Below are positions 1-8,908 of a stretch of DNA of 55,985 nt, piece by piece; position 1 is the first letter of the stretch, and each line of letters opens with the position of its first letter. The DNA lies in IMG/VR virus record IMGVR_UViG_3300023243_000016, positions 1 through 55,985 of that record; one strand, given 5' to 3'. Source of the DNA: a virus. The position numbers and the translations under genes are program-made. The notes under the pieces are model-generated. The model made no database searches. It was not told the DNA's origin and saw only the letters and a program-made list of their open reading frames with translations.

Positions 1-1646
1 CTACGGCTGACACTACGTTTGTGTTTAGCAACCCCCCTACGACGGGTACTGCCCTCGGATTTACGTTGGGGCTAACTGGCCTGTATATTTCTGACGGCTA
101 TGACCTAGCTAATGCAGAGCCACCTGTTTATGGGAGGTTCAGTGTTGCTGCTCAAGAAACAATTCCACAAGACATATTCTTCAAACCTGATGGCTTAAAG
201 ATGTACGTTATTGGGTCCAGTGGAGACGATGTTAACGAGTATGATTTAAGCACCGCTTGGGATGTAACTTCAGCATCTTACTTACAGAACTTCAGTGTTA
301 CCGCCCAAGAATCAAGTCCAACTGGCATCTTCTTTAAGCCTGACGGCACAAAAATGTATGTTGTTGGGTCCAGTGGAGACGATGTTAACGAGTATGACCT
401 GAGTACCGCTTGGGATATAAGCACTGCGTCTTACTTGCAGAACTTCAGTGTTTCCGCCCAAGAAGCAAGTCCACAAGGCATCTTCTTTAAACCTGACGGC
501 ACAAAAATGTATGTTGTTGGGTCCAGTGGAGATGAGGTTAATGAGTATGACCTAAGCACTGCTTGGGATATCTCTTCATCTAGTTACTTACAGAACTTCA
601 GTGTTGCTGCTCAAGAAATAAATCCAACAGGCATCTTCTTCAAGCCTGACGGCCTAAAGATGTACATTATTGGGCAATCAGGAGACGATGTTAATGAGTA
701 TGATCTAAGCACAGCTTGGGATATAACTTCAGCCAGTTACTTGCAGAACTTCAGTGTTTCCGTTCAAGACACAGGTCCACAAGACATATTCTTCAAACCT
801 GATGGCACTAAGATGTACGTTATTGGGTCTACTGGAGATGCAGTCTATTCCTACACCCTAAGCACAGCTTGGGACCTAAGCACTGCCAGCTTTGACTATC
901 CTACTGAAGGGTACTTCAGTGTTGCTGCTCAAGAAGCAGCTCCACAAGGCATCTTCTTTAAACCTGACGGCACAAAGATGTATGTTATTGGGTACACTGG
1001 AGACGATGTTAACGAGTATGACCTGAGTACCGCTTGGGATGTTTCTACTGCATCTTACCTTCAGAACTTCAGTGTTGCTGCTCAAGAAACAGCTCCAACA
1101 GGCATCTTCTTTAAACCTGACGGCACAAAGATGTATGTTATTGGGTACACTGGAGACGATGTTAACGAGTATGACCTAAGCACCGCTTGGGATATCACTA
1201 CGGCCAGTTACTTACAGAACTTCAGTGTTTCCGCTGAAGAAATAACTCCACAAGGCATCTTCTTCAAACCTGATGGCACTAAGATGTACGTTATTGGGTC
1301 TACTGGAGATGATGTTAATGAGTATGATTTAAGTACAGCTTGGGATATCTCTTCATCTAGCTACTTGCAAAACTTTAGTGTTTCCGCTGAAGGCACTCCA
1401 ACCGGCATCTTTTTCAAGCCTGATGGCACAAAGATGTACGTTCTTGGGGCTGATGGAGATGCAATATGGCAATACTCCACAGGCTTTGCCGGAGATGCGA
1501 CCTTCACATACCCTGCCTCTGTCGAGTGGCCATCAGGTACACCACCTACCGCCCCTGCTGACGGTGAGACGGACCTACTAACGTTCCTCACGCAGGACGG
1601 TGGCACAACTTACTATGGACGATTGATAGGCGACAACTTCAGCTAA
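1..1646 (+). CDS. Receptor-binding fibre with beta-propeller-like repeats, 5' end missing
   Basis: The frame is open from base 3, so the true start is missing here. It lies in the copy at 54826 if the map is circular. Nine tandem repeats of about 46 residues follow one another, each with FFKPDG, KMYV, GDDVNEYDLSTAWD and SYLQNFS. The fifth repeat is a variant (GDAVYSY, ASFDYPTEGY). The repeat looks like the blades of a YVTN-type beta-propeller, so I infer a receptor-binding head. The last 45 residues (EWPSGTPPTAP ... TYYGRLIGDNFS) resemble the C-terminal ends of other marine phage fibres. A tail-fibre assembly gene follows after 13 bases. Substitutions between repeats cluster at the same few positions. 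Fibre role is likely; the propeller fold is inferred. Confidence 0.8.
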   Translation, partial: TADTTFVFSNPPTTGTALGFTLGLTGLYISDGYDLANAEPPVYGRFSVAAQETIPQDIFFKPDGLKMYVIGSSGDDVNEYDLSTAWDVTSASYLQNFSVTAQESSPTGIFFKPDGTKMYVVGSSGDDVNEYDLSTAWDISTASYLQNFSVSAQEASPQGIFFKPDGTKMYVVGSSGDEVNEYDLSTAWDISSSSYLQNFSVAAQEINPTGIFFKPDGLKMYIIGQSGDDVNEYDLSTAWDITSASYLQNFSVSVQDTGPQDIFFKPDGTKMYVIGSTGDAVYSYTLSTAWDLSTASFDYPTEGYFSVAAQEAAPQGIFFKPDGTKMYVIGYTGDDVNEYDLSTAWDVSTASYLQNFSVAAQETAPTGIFFKPDGTKMYVIGYTGDDVNEYDLSTAWDITTASYLQNFSVSAEEITPQGIFFKPDGTKMYVIGSTGDDVNEYDLSTAWDISSSSYLQNFSVSAEGTPTGIFFKPDGTKMYVLGADGDAIWQYSTGFAGDATFTYPASVEWPSGTPPTAPADGETDLLTFLTQDGGTTYYGRLIGDNFS

Positions 1647-1659
1647 ATAGGAGCTCCAA

Positions 1660-2175
1660 ATGCACGTTAAGATCACAAACGACCAGCCCGTAGAATTTCC
1701 CTACACAATCGGGCAATTTCGTCGTGACCACCCTAAGACTAGCTTTCCTCGCATCATTCCTGACACGATGCTGAAGCGCCATCTGGTGCATCCAGTGATT
1801 GAACTGTCTAAGCCAGCCTATGAGCCGTTGGTACAAAATTTAGTAATGGGTGATATGCCTCACAAAGAGGTGATCCGTCTGAAGACAGAAGAAGATGCCA
1901 CAAACCATATCACAGGCGAGGTAGACCAGTCTCAGGTAGATCAGCCTATTCACGGTAATCGCTGGTTCATTGGCTACACGGTCGTCAACAAGCCACAGGA
2001 TCAGGCGGAATCCGCAGTTCGCAACCAGCGCACTCGCCTGTTGACTGGCACAGACTGGCAAGCCCTAAGCGACAACACCATGAGCGAGGCAGTGACAACC
2101 TACCGCCAAGCCCTGCGTGACGTAACCGCACAAGAGGGCTTTCCGTATTCTGTCGTGTGGCCCACCAAACCGTAG
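1660..2175 (+). CDS. Tail-fibre assembly chaperone-like protein
   Basis: 171 residues. The C-terminal 60 residues carry the pattern of the phage tail assembly chaperone family (Phage_tail_APC): R-x-LL-x-x-TDW, then TYRQALRD, then EGFPYSVVWP. Members usually sit directly after a fibre gene, as here, and help fold or attach fibres. The first 100 residues match nothing I recognise. A GGAG stands 8 bases before the ATG. Most similar entries cover only the C-terminal half, so the N-terminal half may recognise this particular fibre. Confidence 0.75.
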   Translation: MHVKITNDQPVEFPYTIGQFRRDHPKTSFPRIIPDTMLKRHLVHPVIELSKPAYEPLVQNLVMGDMPHKEVIRLKTEEDATNHITGEVDQSQVDQPIHGNRWFIGYTVVNKPQDQAESAVRNQRTRLLTGTDWQALSDNTMSEAVTTYRQALRDVTAQEGFPYSVVWPTKP

Positions 2176-2184
2176 GAGTAGTAC

Positions 2185-2325
2185 ATGCTAGGTTTTAGCC
2201 CTCTCGCCTCTGCCGCACTTGCGGATGATGGGGCTGTTGCTGAAGTAATTTACCTTCTTAACGGCGATGACATTACTACGGACGAAGTTACCGCAATGGT
2301 ATCTACTTGGTTTGATGGTTGGTAG
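2185..2325 (+). CDS. Small hypothetical protein, 46 aa
   Basis: ATG preceded by TAGGAG; starts MLGFSPLASAALADDG and ends WFDGW. It fits exactly between the fibre assembly gene (ends 2175) and the membrane protein gene at 2327. Short proteins starting MLGF next to fibre genes are common in marine podoviruses. Function unknown. Confidence 0.65.
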   Translation: MLGFSPLASAALADDGAVAEVIYLLNGDDITTDEVTAMVSTWFDGW

Positions 2326-2326
2326 T

Positions 2327-2590
2327 ATGGAAAAGGATAGCTGGCACTTGAATAAATCAATACCCATAACTTTTGTGCTGGCTATTTTAGCTCAGACTAT
2401 GGCGCTGGTGTGGTTTGTTGCATCACTTAATAATGGAATTGCAACAAACACAAGAGACATTATACGGCACGAGTCACGAATAATTGCGCTAGAAAATACT
2501 GTACAGGCACAAGCGGTTACTATGGGACGTATTGATGAGAATATAAAGTCTATTCGGCTTATGATGGAAGAGAGTCGTAGGGAAAAATAG
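2327..2590 (+). CDS. Small membrane protein with coiled coil
   Basis: 87 residues from the ATG one base after the previous stop; a longer reading from 2267 would overlap that gene. Residues about 11-33 form one hydrophobic segment (SIPITFVLAILAQ...). Then comes a charged helical stretch of about 50 residues with IALENTVQAQAVTMGRIDENIKSI-type heptads. The layout suits an inner-membrane protein with an exposed coiled coil, such as an i-spanin or lysis accessory protein. No signature proves this. Confidence 0.65.
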   Translation: MEKDSWHLNKSIPITFVLAILAQTMALVWFVASLNNGIATNTRDIIRHESRIIALENTVQAQAVTMGRIDENIKSIRLMMEESRREK

Positions 2591-2592
2591 TA

Positions 2593-2766
2593 TTGCTATG
2601 TGTACTGGCCTTCGTTTCTTTTAATCACGCATGGACTACTAGAGGTAATACGCTATTTCAATATTGCTATTATGATTGTGGGCTTTCTAAAAACGGCGGT
2701 TGGTACGACAGAGTATATAAAGTAAGTTACACCTACGTATGCCCTATAGAGGTTAGGTTTAAATGA
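2593..2766 (+). CDS. Small exported protein, TTG start
   Basis: 57 residues if started at TTG 2593; the frame is open only from 2581 and has no ATG. The N-terminus (LLCVLAFVSFNHAW) looks like a short signal sequence, with a Cys that could also be a lipobox. The rest is Tyr- and Cys-rich (QYCYYDCG, YTYVCPIEVRF). The stop overlaps the next ATG as ATGA, which supports translational coupling and reality. With the preceding coiled-coil membrane protein it could form a spanin-like pair; this is inference from size and order. Confidence 0.55.
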   Translation: MLCVLAFVSFNHAWTTRGNTLFQYCYYDCGLSKNGGWYDRVYKVSYTYVCPIEVRFK

Positions 2767-3239
2767 TTGATCCATTTACAGCGTTTGCTGCCGCACAGAC
2801 AGCGGTATCTGCTATTAAGAAAGGTATACAATTAGGCCGTGACATTGGTGGAATTTCTAATGACCTAGCAAAGTTTGCGGGTGCTATGTCTGACATTACT
2901 TTTGCTCACAAACAATCCGAAAACCCGCCTTGGTATGCCGTATTGTTTGGTGATAGTGGACCAAACGCAATAGATATATTCGCTAAGAAAAAACAAACAG
3001 AGGCTTTACGTGCGGAAATTAAACAGTATATACAACTTGGTTACGGGCCAGAAGCTTGGGATGAACTTCTCGCTATTGAAGCAAAAGTGCGCAAGGCTCG
3101 TCAAAAAACTCTCTATCGAAAAGCAGAAATACAACGGTCAATTAGGGAGTGGACTCTGGGCATTATTGTTTTGGTATCAGGATTTGGTATCCTTAGCGTG
3201 GGGATTTATTATCTCGGCAAAAAACAAAACAAATGGTAA
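2763..3239 (+). CDS. Virion-associated protein with C-terminal membrane segment
   Basis: 158 residues. Begins MIDPFTAFAAAQTAVSAIKKG, a helical start seen in many marine phage virion proteins. It continues as an amphipathic, Lys-rich helical protein and ends with one strong membrane segment (IIVLVSGFGILSVGIYYLG, about 134-152) and a basic tail. Starts inside the preceding stop (ATGA). Role unknown; likely particle-bound or part of the ejection set because it precedes the large internal proteins. Confidence 0.65.
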   Translation: MIDPFTAFAAAQTAVSAIKKGIQLGRDIGGISNDLAKFAGAMSDITFAHKQSENPPWYAVLFGDSGPNAIDIFAKKKQTEALRAEIKQYIQLGYGPEAWDELLAIEAKVRKARQKTLYRKAEIQRSIREWTLGIIVLVSGFGILSVGIYYLGKKQNKW

Positions 3240-3246
3240 ATAGTTA

Positions 3247-3275
3247 TTGACACGTAATATACCTAATAGTATACT
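3247..3275 (+). promoter_or_regulatory. Sigma70 promoter for the internal-protein genes
   Basis: Perfect -35 TTGACA (3247-3252), 17-base spacer, and TATACT as -10 (3270-3275). It lies in the 84-base gap before the gene at 3324. No phage polymerase gene is present, so host RNA polymerase is the likely user. Confidence 0.85.
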
Positions 3276-3323
3276 TTGTCGTATGACAATAAACGATCTA
3301 GTAAGTAAGAATGGATAATCAGT

Positions 3324-6300
3324 ATGGCTAATGAAGATGTAAATACTACAGATACAGAAGAAGATGCTGTAGTAAAACCCTACACTATTAATGACGCTAT
3401 GGTAGAAAGGGCAATGGCTCCGAACCTACCTACAGGTTCTACGGTATCTCCTGTAGGTACTACTATTACACAAGATCAACTTGTAGGTACTACATTAGGT
3501 CAAGCTCCCGATGCACCTACTTCAATGGTTGCACAAGGGGGTGCTTCAACCGCAACAGCACCAACAGCAATTACTACCGCAATGGTAGATCCCCGCTTTG
3601 TCACAACTCCAGTAACCAGCGCATTAAACAGTGTTACTGCAGAAACAGGAAGTGTATCGTCGCAAGCTCAAGTACAGGCGGCACAAGGAACTATACCAGA
3701 TAGCAGTTTAGCTACGGCTATAGGTGTAGATGAAAAATACATACAGGAAGCAAAGGCTGGTACACGGGTTGTATCCCAACAAGAAATTGCTAATGCTGCG
3801 TTAGCTTTAAATATTCCTATTGCACAAGCTCAAAAGTTACTAACACCTGTAGCTACTGCAGAGGCAGCTAAATTTACAACGGGTACACCACAAGCTGAAG
3901 CGGTAACAGATTATACTGTAGGTACTGTACCTACGGTTGAAGGTGCGGTAGCACAAGAAGAGATTGCTACCGCACAAGGAGGCGACTTGCAAGCTGCTCA
4001 AGCTTCCGCTGAACAATCCTTAAAAGATATTCAAGCTAAGTTTGCTAGTGGTGAAGTTACTGCAGATCAACTGGCTACGGCTCAAACAAACTACAATAAC
4101 GTAACAACGCAAATTGCTAAACGTGCCGTAGGTGATAACGAACTTGCCGCAGTGGCTGGTATAGGTATGTCAGCAGAGCAGGCAGTTGCTTCGGTTAGCT
4201 CTTATCAATCTGCCTTAGAGTCTGCACAAAATAAAATATCTGATGGTGAAACCATTACACCTCAAGATTACTATAATCTACCTGCCGCTACTATTGCAAG
4301 TATGCAAGAAACTGCTGTTAAAAATGCAGCTACCGCATCTCTTACTCCTGAAGCAAGCGTAGCTACAAGTTCATATCAGTCTACTGTTTCTGCAACACAG
4401 GGTCATGTAGGCTCCCAAGAACTAATTGATGCAGAAGCCCAAGGTTTACAGATTGGTCAAGCAGTTGAAGCTGTTGCCGCAGTAGCTAACGAATTAAATA
4501 CTGCAGCTACCGCAGTAGCGCAACAAGGTACGTTGTCACAGTATCTTGCAGAGGCTTCTCAAGTTAACACTACAGCTAAGGCTACCGTACAAGGACAGAT
4601 GGCGCAGCTAATGGCGCAGTTTGAGAATGGTACACCTATATGGGCTTCCGGTGCTATGAGAGCCGCTAATGCAGCTATGGCATCCCGTGGTTTGGCTGGT
4701 TCTAGTATGGCTGGTGCTGCTATTGTGCAAGCTACTATGGAAGCTGCTCTGCCCATCGCATCCGCAGACGCTAAGTTTTTGTTTGACGCCAATATATCTA
4801 ATGCAAATTTTAAACAGCAAGTATCTCTTGCTAACGCTGCTGCGCAACAAAACATGGAGCTTGCTAATTTAAATAACAGGCAGCAAGTTGCTTTGTCTAA
4901 TAGCACGAATGCATTTACACTGCAGACACAAAACTTGTCTAACGAACAGTCTGTAATTCTAGCTAATGCCCAATTTAAATCTGCGGTACAACAGAAAAAC
5001 CTAGACGTAAAGACGCAGACTTCTCTAGTCAACGCAGCACGGTATGCAGAAGTAAATAATATTAACCTTAATAATACACAACAGGCATTGTTACAACGAT
5101 CTTCTGAAAACTTGCAGGTAGACATGAGTAACTTGTCTAACACACAGCAAACTTCTTTGGCTAACTTGCAGGTACAAGCTTCTATTGCGGGTCAAGAACT
5201 TACTAATGAACAACAGATGTCTGTCCTTTCTTCATCACAGACATTTGAAGCTGCGCAGTTCGACGCTACAGCAAAGCAACAAGCTTTTATGCAAGACGCA
5301 CAGTCACGTGCTGCCTTAGAAGGTAAGACACTAGATGTACGACAGCAAACTGCGTTGTTTAATGCTTCTCGTATAGCAGAAGTAAACGATATTAATCTAA
5401 ACAACGAACAACAAGTTCGACTGCAAAAGTCTGCAGAAAATTTACAAGTAGATACTACAAACGCATCTAACCGTCAACAAATAGCTCTTGCAAATGTTCA
5501 GCTTAGGGCTTCTTTGCAAGATAAAGTATTGAGTAATACACAGCAAGTAGCAGTTTTAAATGCAGAACGCTACGCAGAAGTTAATAACATTAACCTGAAC
5601 AATGAACAACAGGCGTTTGTACAGGACGCTACTATTAAGGCTGTTCAAGAGAATAAAACTTTAGATAATACGCAGCAAGCTGTGTTGTTTAATGCGGCTA
5701 GGCAAGCACAAGCTAAAGATATTATTTTAAATAACGAACAACAAGCATACATGCTACAGTCTACACAAAACTTTCAGCAAGACATAACTAACCTGTCTAA
5801 CCGTCAGCAAACATCGTTGGCAAACGCACAGCTAAATGCTAGTTTGCAAGGAAAGGTTCTTGACAACAACCAACAAACTGCTATACTTAATGCCGCACGT
5901 TACGCCGAAGTTAATAATATTAATCTAACGAATAAACAACAAGCCTTTGTACAAGAGTACTCAGCACGTACTGCATTTGAAGGTCAAGCTATATCTAATA
6001 GTCAACAAGCTTCTATCTTTAATGTATCCAGTATTCTTCAAGAAAGAAACATTGAATTAACTAACGAACAGCAAACAAGTTTGTTTAATGCGACTAGTAA
6101 AATGACTGTTGATATGACAGAACTATCTAATAGGCAACAATCTGCCGTAGCTAATCTGCAAGTGGAGGCTGCGTTACGGGGGCAAGAGTTACAGAACCAG
6201 CAACAAGTAGCTGTAATTAATGCGGAACGGTTTGCAGAAGCTTCTAACCTACAGTTCTCATCTGAGCAACAGATTATTTTATCTAATTCTCAAATGATGC

Positions 6301-7091
6301 AGACTATTGGTTTGGCTGAAATGTCCAGTGCGAATACTACGGCACTTCAGAACGCTGCGCAATTAGCTAACATGGATATAGCTAATTTAAATTCAAGGCA
6401 GCAAGCAGCCGTACAAAATGCTCAATCCTTTTTAAATATGGACATGGCTAATTTGTCTAACCGCCAACAAACAAACATGTTTAAATCTCAAGCTATGCAG
6501 CAAGCGTTACTTTCAGATCAAGCGGCAGATAATGCTGGTAAACAGTTTAACGCAAGTAGTGAAAATCAAGTCAATCAATTTATGACTAGTCTATCGTCAC
6601 AAGTATCCCAGTTTAATACAGCGCAACAAAACGCTACTAAACAGTTTAATGCAGGCGAAGTTAACGCTATGAGTAAATTTAATTCACAGATAACTGCTCA
6701 ACGTGATCAATTCAATGCAGCTAACCAACTTGTGATAGCACAAAACAATGCTAACTGGCGCAGACAAGTGGCAACAGAAGACACAGCAGCTGTTAATAGG
6801 TCCAATGAAATTAATGCAGCTAATACTTTAGCTATGTCTAATACAGCGTACGATAATTTATGGAACTACTACTCCGACACTATGGAATTTGTGTGGACTA
6901 GTGCGGAAAGTGAACGAGAGCGTACTGTTGACATTGCTATAGCAAACTTAAACAATGATGCTAGTGCACTTGCAGTTAGTAACCAGCAAGACTATCAATC
7001 ATCCTTGTCTTTTGGTAACTTAGTGGGTACACTGTTTACATCGGATTTAAGTGGTAGCTTTGCCGGGTCTATAATAGACAATATTTTTTAA
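3324..7091 (+). CDS. Giant helical internal virion protein with 22-residue repeats
   Basis: 1255 residues. Residues 1-430 are rich in Ala, Thr, Gln and Val and look flexible. From about residue 515 to 1060 the chain is built from some 25 repeats of 22 residues with the core N-x-Q-Q-x-x-L-x-N-A (for example SNRQQTSLANAQ, NNEQQAFVQDA). A 22-residue period equals two 11-residue units and suggests a very long amphipathic or right-handed coiled helix. The last 190 residues are non-repetitive. Placed after a strong promoter and before two other large proteins, it is probably an ejected core protein. No enzyme motif seen. Confidence 0.8.
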   Translation: MANEDVNTTDTEEDAVVKPYTINDAMVERAMAPNLPTGSTVSPVGTTITQDQLVGTTLGQAPDAPTSMVAQGGASTATAPTAITTAMVDPRFVTTPVTSALNSVTAETGSVSSQAQVQAAQGTIPDSSLATAIGVDEKYIQEAKAGTRVVSQQEIANAALALNIPIAQAQKLLTPVATAEAAKFTTGTPQAEAVTDYTVGTVPTVEGAVAQEEIATAQGGDLQAAQASAEQSLKDIQAKFASGEVTADQLATAQTNYNNVTTQIAKRAVGDNELAAVAGIGMSAEQAVASVSSYQSALESAQNKISDGETITPQDYYNLPAATIASMQETAVKNAATASLTPEASVATSSYQSTVSATQGHVGSQELIDAEAQGLQIGQAVEAVAAVANELNTAATAVAQQGTLSQYLAEASQVNTTAKATVQGQMAQLMAQFENGTPIWASGAMRAANAAMASRGLAGSSMAGAAIVQATMEAALPIASADAKFLFDANISNANFKQQVSLANAAAQQNMELANLNNRQQVALSNSTNAFTLQTQNLSNEQSVILANAQFKSAVQQKNLDVKTQTSLVNAARYAEVNNINLNNTQQALLQRSSENLQVDMSNLSNTQQTSLANLQVQASIAGQELTNEQQMSVLSSSQTFEAAQFDATAKQQAFMQDAQSRAALEGKTLDVRQQTALFNASRIAEVNDINLNNEQQVRLQKSAENLQVDTTNASNRQQIALANVQLRASLQDKVLSNTQQVAVLNAERYAEVNNINLNNEQQAFVQDATIKAVQENKTLDNTQQAVLFNAARQAQAKDIILNNEQQAYMLQSTQNFQQDITNLSNRQQTSLANAQLNASLQGKVLDNNQQTAILNAARYAEVNNINLTNKQQAFVQEYSARTAFEGQAISNSQQASIFNVSSILQERNIELTNEQQTSLFNATSKMTVDMTELSNRQQSAVANLQVEAALRGQELQNQQQVAVINAERFAEASNLQFSSEQQIILSNSQMMQTIGLAEMSSANTTALQNAAQLANMDIANLNSRQQAAVQNAQSFLNMDMANLSNRQQTNMFKSQAMQQALLSDQAADNAGKQFNASSENQVNQFMTSLSSQVSQFNTAQQNATKQFNAGEVNAMSKFNSQITAQRDQFNAANQLVIAQNNANWRRQVATEDTAAVNRSNEINAANTLAMSNTAYDNLWNYYSDTMEFVWTSAESERERTVDIAIANLNNDASALAVSNQQDYQSSLSFGNLVGTLFTSDLSGSFAGSIIDNIF

Positions 7092-7110
7092 ATAGAGGAA
7101 AGTTAAATAA

Positions 7111-7323
7111 ATGTTTAACGTATTTGCAAAAGCATACAAGGATATAAAGTTGCCTGAGAAGAAAGAGATTGTTTCTTCTAGCAAAACTAAAGGTTTGTTG
7201 TCACGAAATAAGGAAGTAACACCCGCTGATAGTTCATCCAGTGAACCTATGGATCGTATAGCTAACTACGTGGCAAGCATACGAGAAGATAGAATGAGGA
7301 TTAAAGATGATAGAGACACCTGA
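7111..7323 (+). CDS. Small hypothetical protein, 70 aa
   Basis: Lys/Ser-rich protein starting MFNVFAKAYKDIKLP, ending IREDRMRIKDDRDT. A GAGGAAAG stands about 10 bases before the ATG. Its end overlaps the next gene by 17 bases, so the two are probably co-translated. No family recognised. Confidence 0.6.
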   Translation: MFNVFAKAYKDIKLPEKKEIVSSSKTKGLLSRNKEVTPADSSSSEPMDRIANYVASIREDRMRIKDDRDT

Positions 7324-7822
7324 AGTATCCCTTAACCGACCTATTCCCGGCATGGGTATGACTGCAGAAGTTGGTAGCAGGCCGTGGCAACAGCCTCCGC
7401 AGTACACAACTATAGAGGAAGCTCTTGACTTTTATATCCCAAGGCTTACAGAAGAAAACTTTAACGATCAATTGCTAGACGTTATGGAGATGGGTATTCC
7501 TTTAACTACTATTGCTAGTAGCATACAACTTGCAGGCGTCATGCAAGGTAAGCACACGGTTGATGTAGGTGTTCTTATTATGCCAGTACTCATGGAGATG
7601 ATGGCTTATATTGGTGACGATGCGGATATTAGTTACGTAATAGGGGACGAAGCAGAAACTAATTCCGACAAAATCTCCAGTAGTAAAATTGCATTGGCTA
7701 TGAAGTCAATGAAAAAACGTTTACCAGAGGCGCTAGAAAATGCTGATGAACAAGAAGTTGTAGAAGTACCAGAAGAAGAAGAAGTATCTATGCCTTCTGG
7801 TCTTATGTCGAGGAGAATATAG
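7307..7822 (+). CDS. Conserved marine phage virion protein, 171 aa
   Basis: Conserved-looking core: GMTAEVGSRPWQQPPQY, then EEALDFYIPRL, then MEMGIPLTTIASSIQLAGVM. I recall this combination from unrelated marine phages (cyanophages, pelagiphages), where it is an uncharacterised virion protein. The tail is very acidic (VVEVPEEEEVSMPSG). Starts within the previous gene and abuts the next. Confidence 0.65.
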   Translation: MIETPEVSLNRPIPGMGMTAEVGSRPWQQPPQYTTIEEALDFYIPRLTEENFNDQLLDVMEMGIPLTTIASSIQLAGVMQGKHTVDVGVLIMPVLMEMMAYIGDDADISYVIGDEAETNSDKISSSKIALAMKSMKKRLPEALENADEQEVVEVPEEEEVSMPSGLMSRRI

Positions 7823-8908
7823 ATGGCGTTTAGCTTTGGAGGTTTTGCCGCAGGTGCAGCGGGTGCAGTTACCGAACGTATAAGAATAAACGAAGACAGA
7901 ACGCAAAAACGTTTAGAGGAATCACGCCGTGATGCCCGTGCTCTTAGGTTACGTAAGGGAGCCGAACGTGATGCAGAAAAGAAAGCTACGGAAGAAGCCA
8001 TAGGTTCCTTGACGTTTATGGGATACGCACCGGAAACTGCTGCGCACATTGCTAGTCAGGGCAAAACCGCTGTATCTTTAGCAGGTGATGCAGGTACACG
8101 TGCTATGCAGCGTGGCCTAGACATTAATACTATTTACAGTTTGCCTGAAGTTAATTCTAACAGTGCCGTAAATGAGACTATAGATGGTGCCGAACCCAAA
8201 GCAAGTACTGTGTTTGGTGGTTTTAACCGTGAAGAATATCAGAGGTTGTATCAAGAACCTGATGAGATTAGCAATAGCTTTGGTGCTAGGCTTGCAGTCT
8301 TATCTCAAAAACAATTAGCAACTAATGACCCGAATAAAATTGCAGGTTATGAGCGGCAAAAGGTGACGCTACTAAAAGACTTAAACGCCATGAAAGAAGC
8401 TGAAAGTATTAAAGGTGAGGATGAAAAAGGTCCAACATTTACACTAGGTACTATACAATCTAATGTTAACTCAGCAGTCAAACAACAGCTAGTAAACTTT
8501 GATTTAGGTATGGACATGGAAGGTAATATTAGGGGCAAGATTGAAGGTAAAGAAGCTCAGGTTGAGGTGGCTAGATTACGTGCCGCAGATTATCTTAATC
8601 AAACATTTACATCTTTAGAAGACCCTGTTATGACAGATGCTGTCTCTGCTTTACAGGCACAGGCAGCAACTAATTTAAATAGCTATAAAAATGCTATTTT
8701 ATCACAAGTAAAAGCAGGGCAGCTACCACTACCGAGCAATTATAAAACAGAGGTCAGTTTAGAAGCTATGATTAACAACAAAAGTAAATATAATATAGGG
8801 GACGTTATTGCTATACCGAGAGGTGCATATGTATACACACAAATTGATAATCCGGGCCTTAAAAACGACATTACAGAAGACGAAGAAGATAGGATTCCGT
8901 TTTACTAA
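7823..8908 (+). CDS. Probable internal virion protein, 361 aa
   Basis: N-terminal Gly/Ala segment (FGGFAAGAAGAV) followed by a highly charged helix rich in Arg (about residues 18-60), then a mixed globular part. Starts one base after the previous stop and shares its last base with the next ATG. No recognised domain; position among ejection-type proteins suggests a virion role. Confidence 0.6.
   Translation: MAFSFGGFAAGAAGAVTERIRINEDRTQKRLEESRRDARALRLRKGAERDAEKKATEEAIGSLTFMGYAPETAAHIASQGKTAVSLAGDAGTRAMQRGLDINTIYSLPEVNSNSAVNETIDGAEPKASTVFGGFNREEYQRLYQEPDEISNSFGARLAVLSQKQLATNDPNKIAGYERQKVTLLKDLNAMKEAESIKGEDEKGPTFTLGTIQSNVNSAVKQQLVNFDLGMDMEGNIRGKIEGKEAQVEVARLRAADYLNQTFTSLEDPVMTDAVSALQAQAATNLNSYKNAILSQVKAGQLPLPSNYKTEVSLEAMINNKSKYNIGDVIAIPRGAYVYTQIDNPGLKNDITEDEEDRIPFY

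Noticed and set aside
1-1646. Diversity-generating retroelement acting on the fibre
   Set aside because: No reverse transcriptase gene or template repeat seen; variation is spread over repeats, so recombination is more likely.
4559-5143. 194-codon minus-strand frame under the 1255-residue protein
   Set aside because: Shadow of a repetitive plus-strand gene; Cys-rich nonsense composition.
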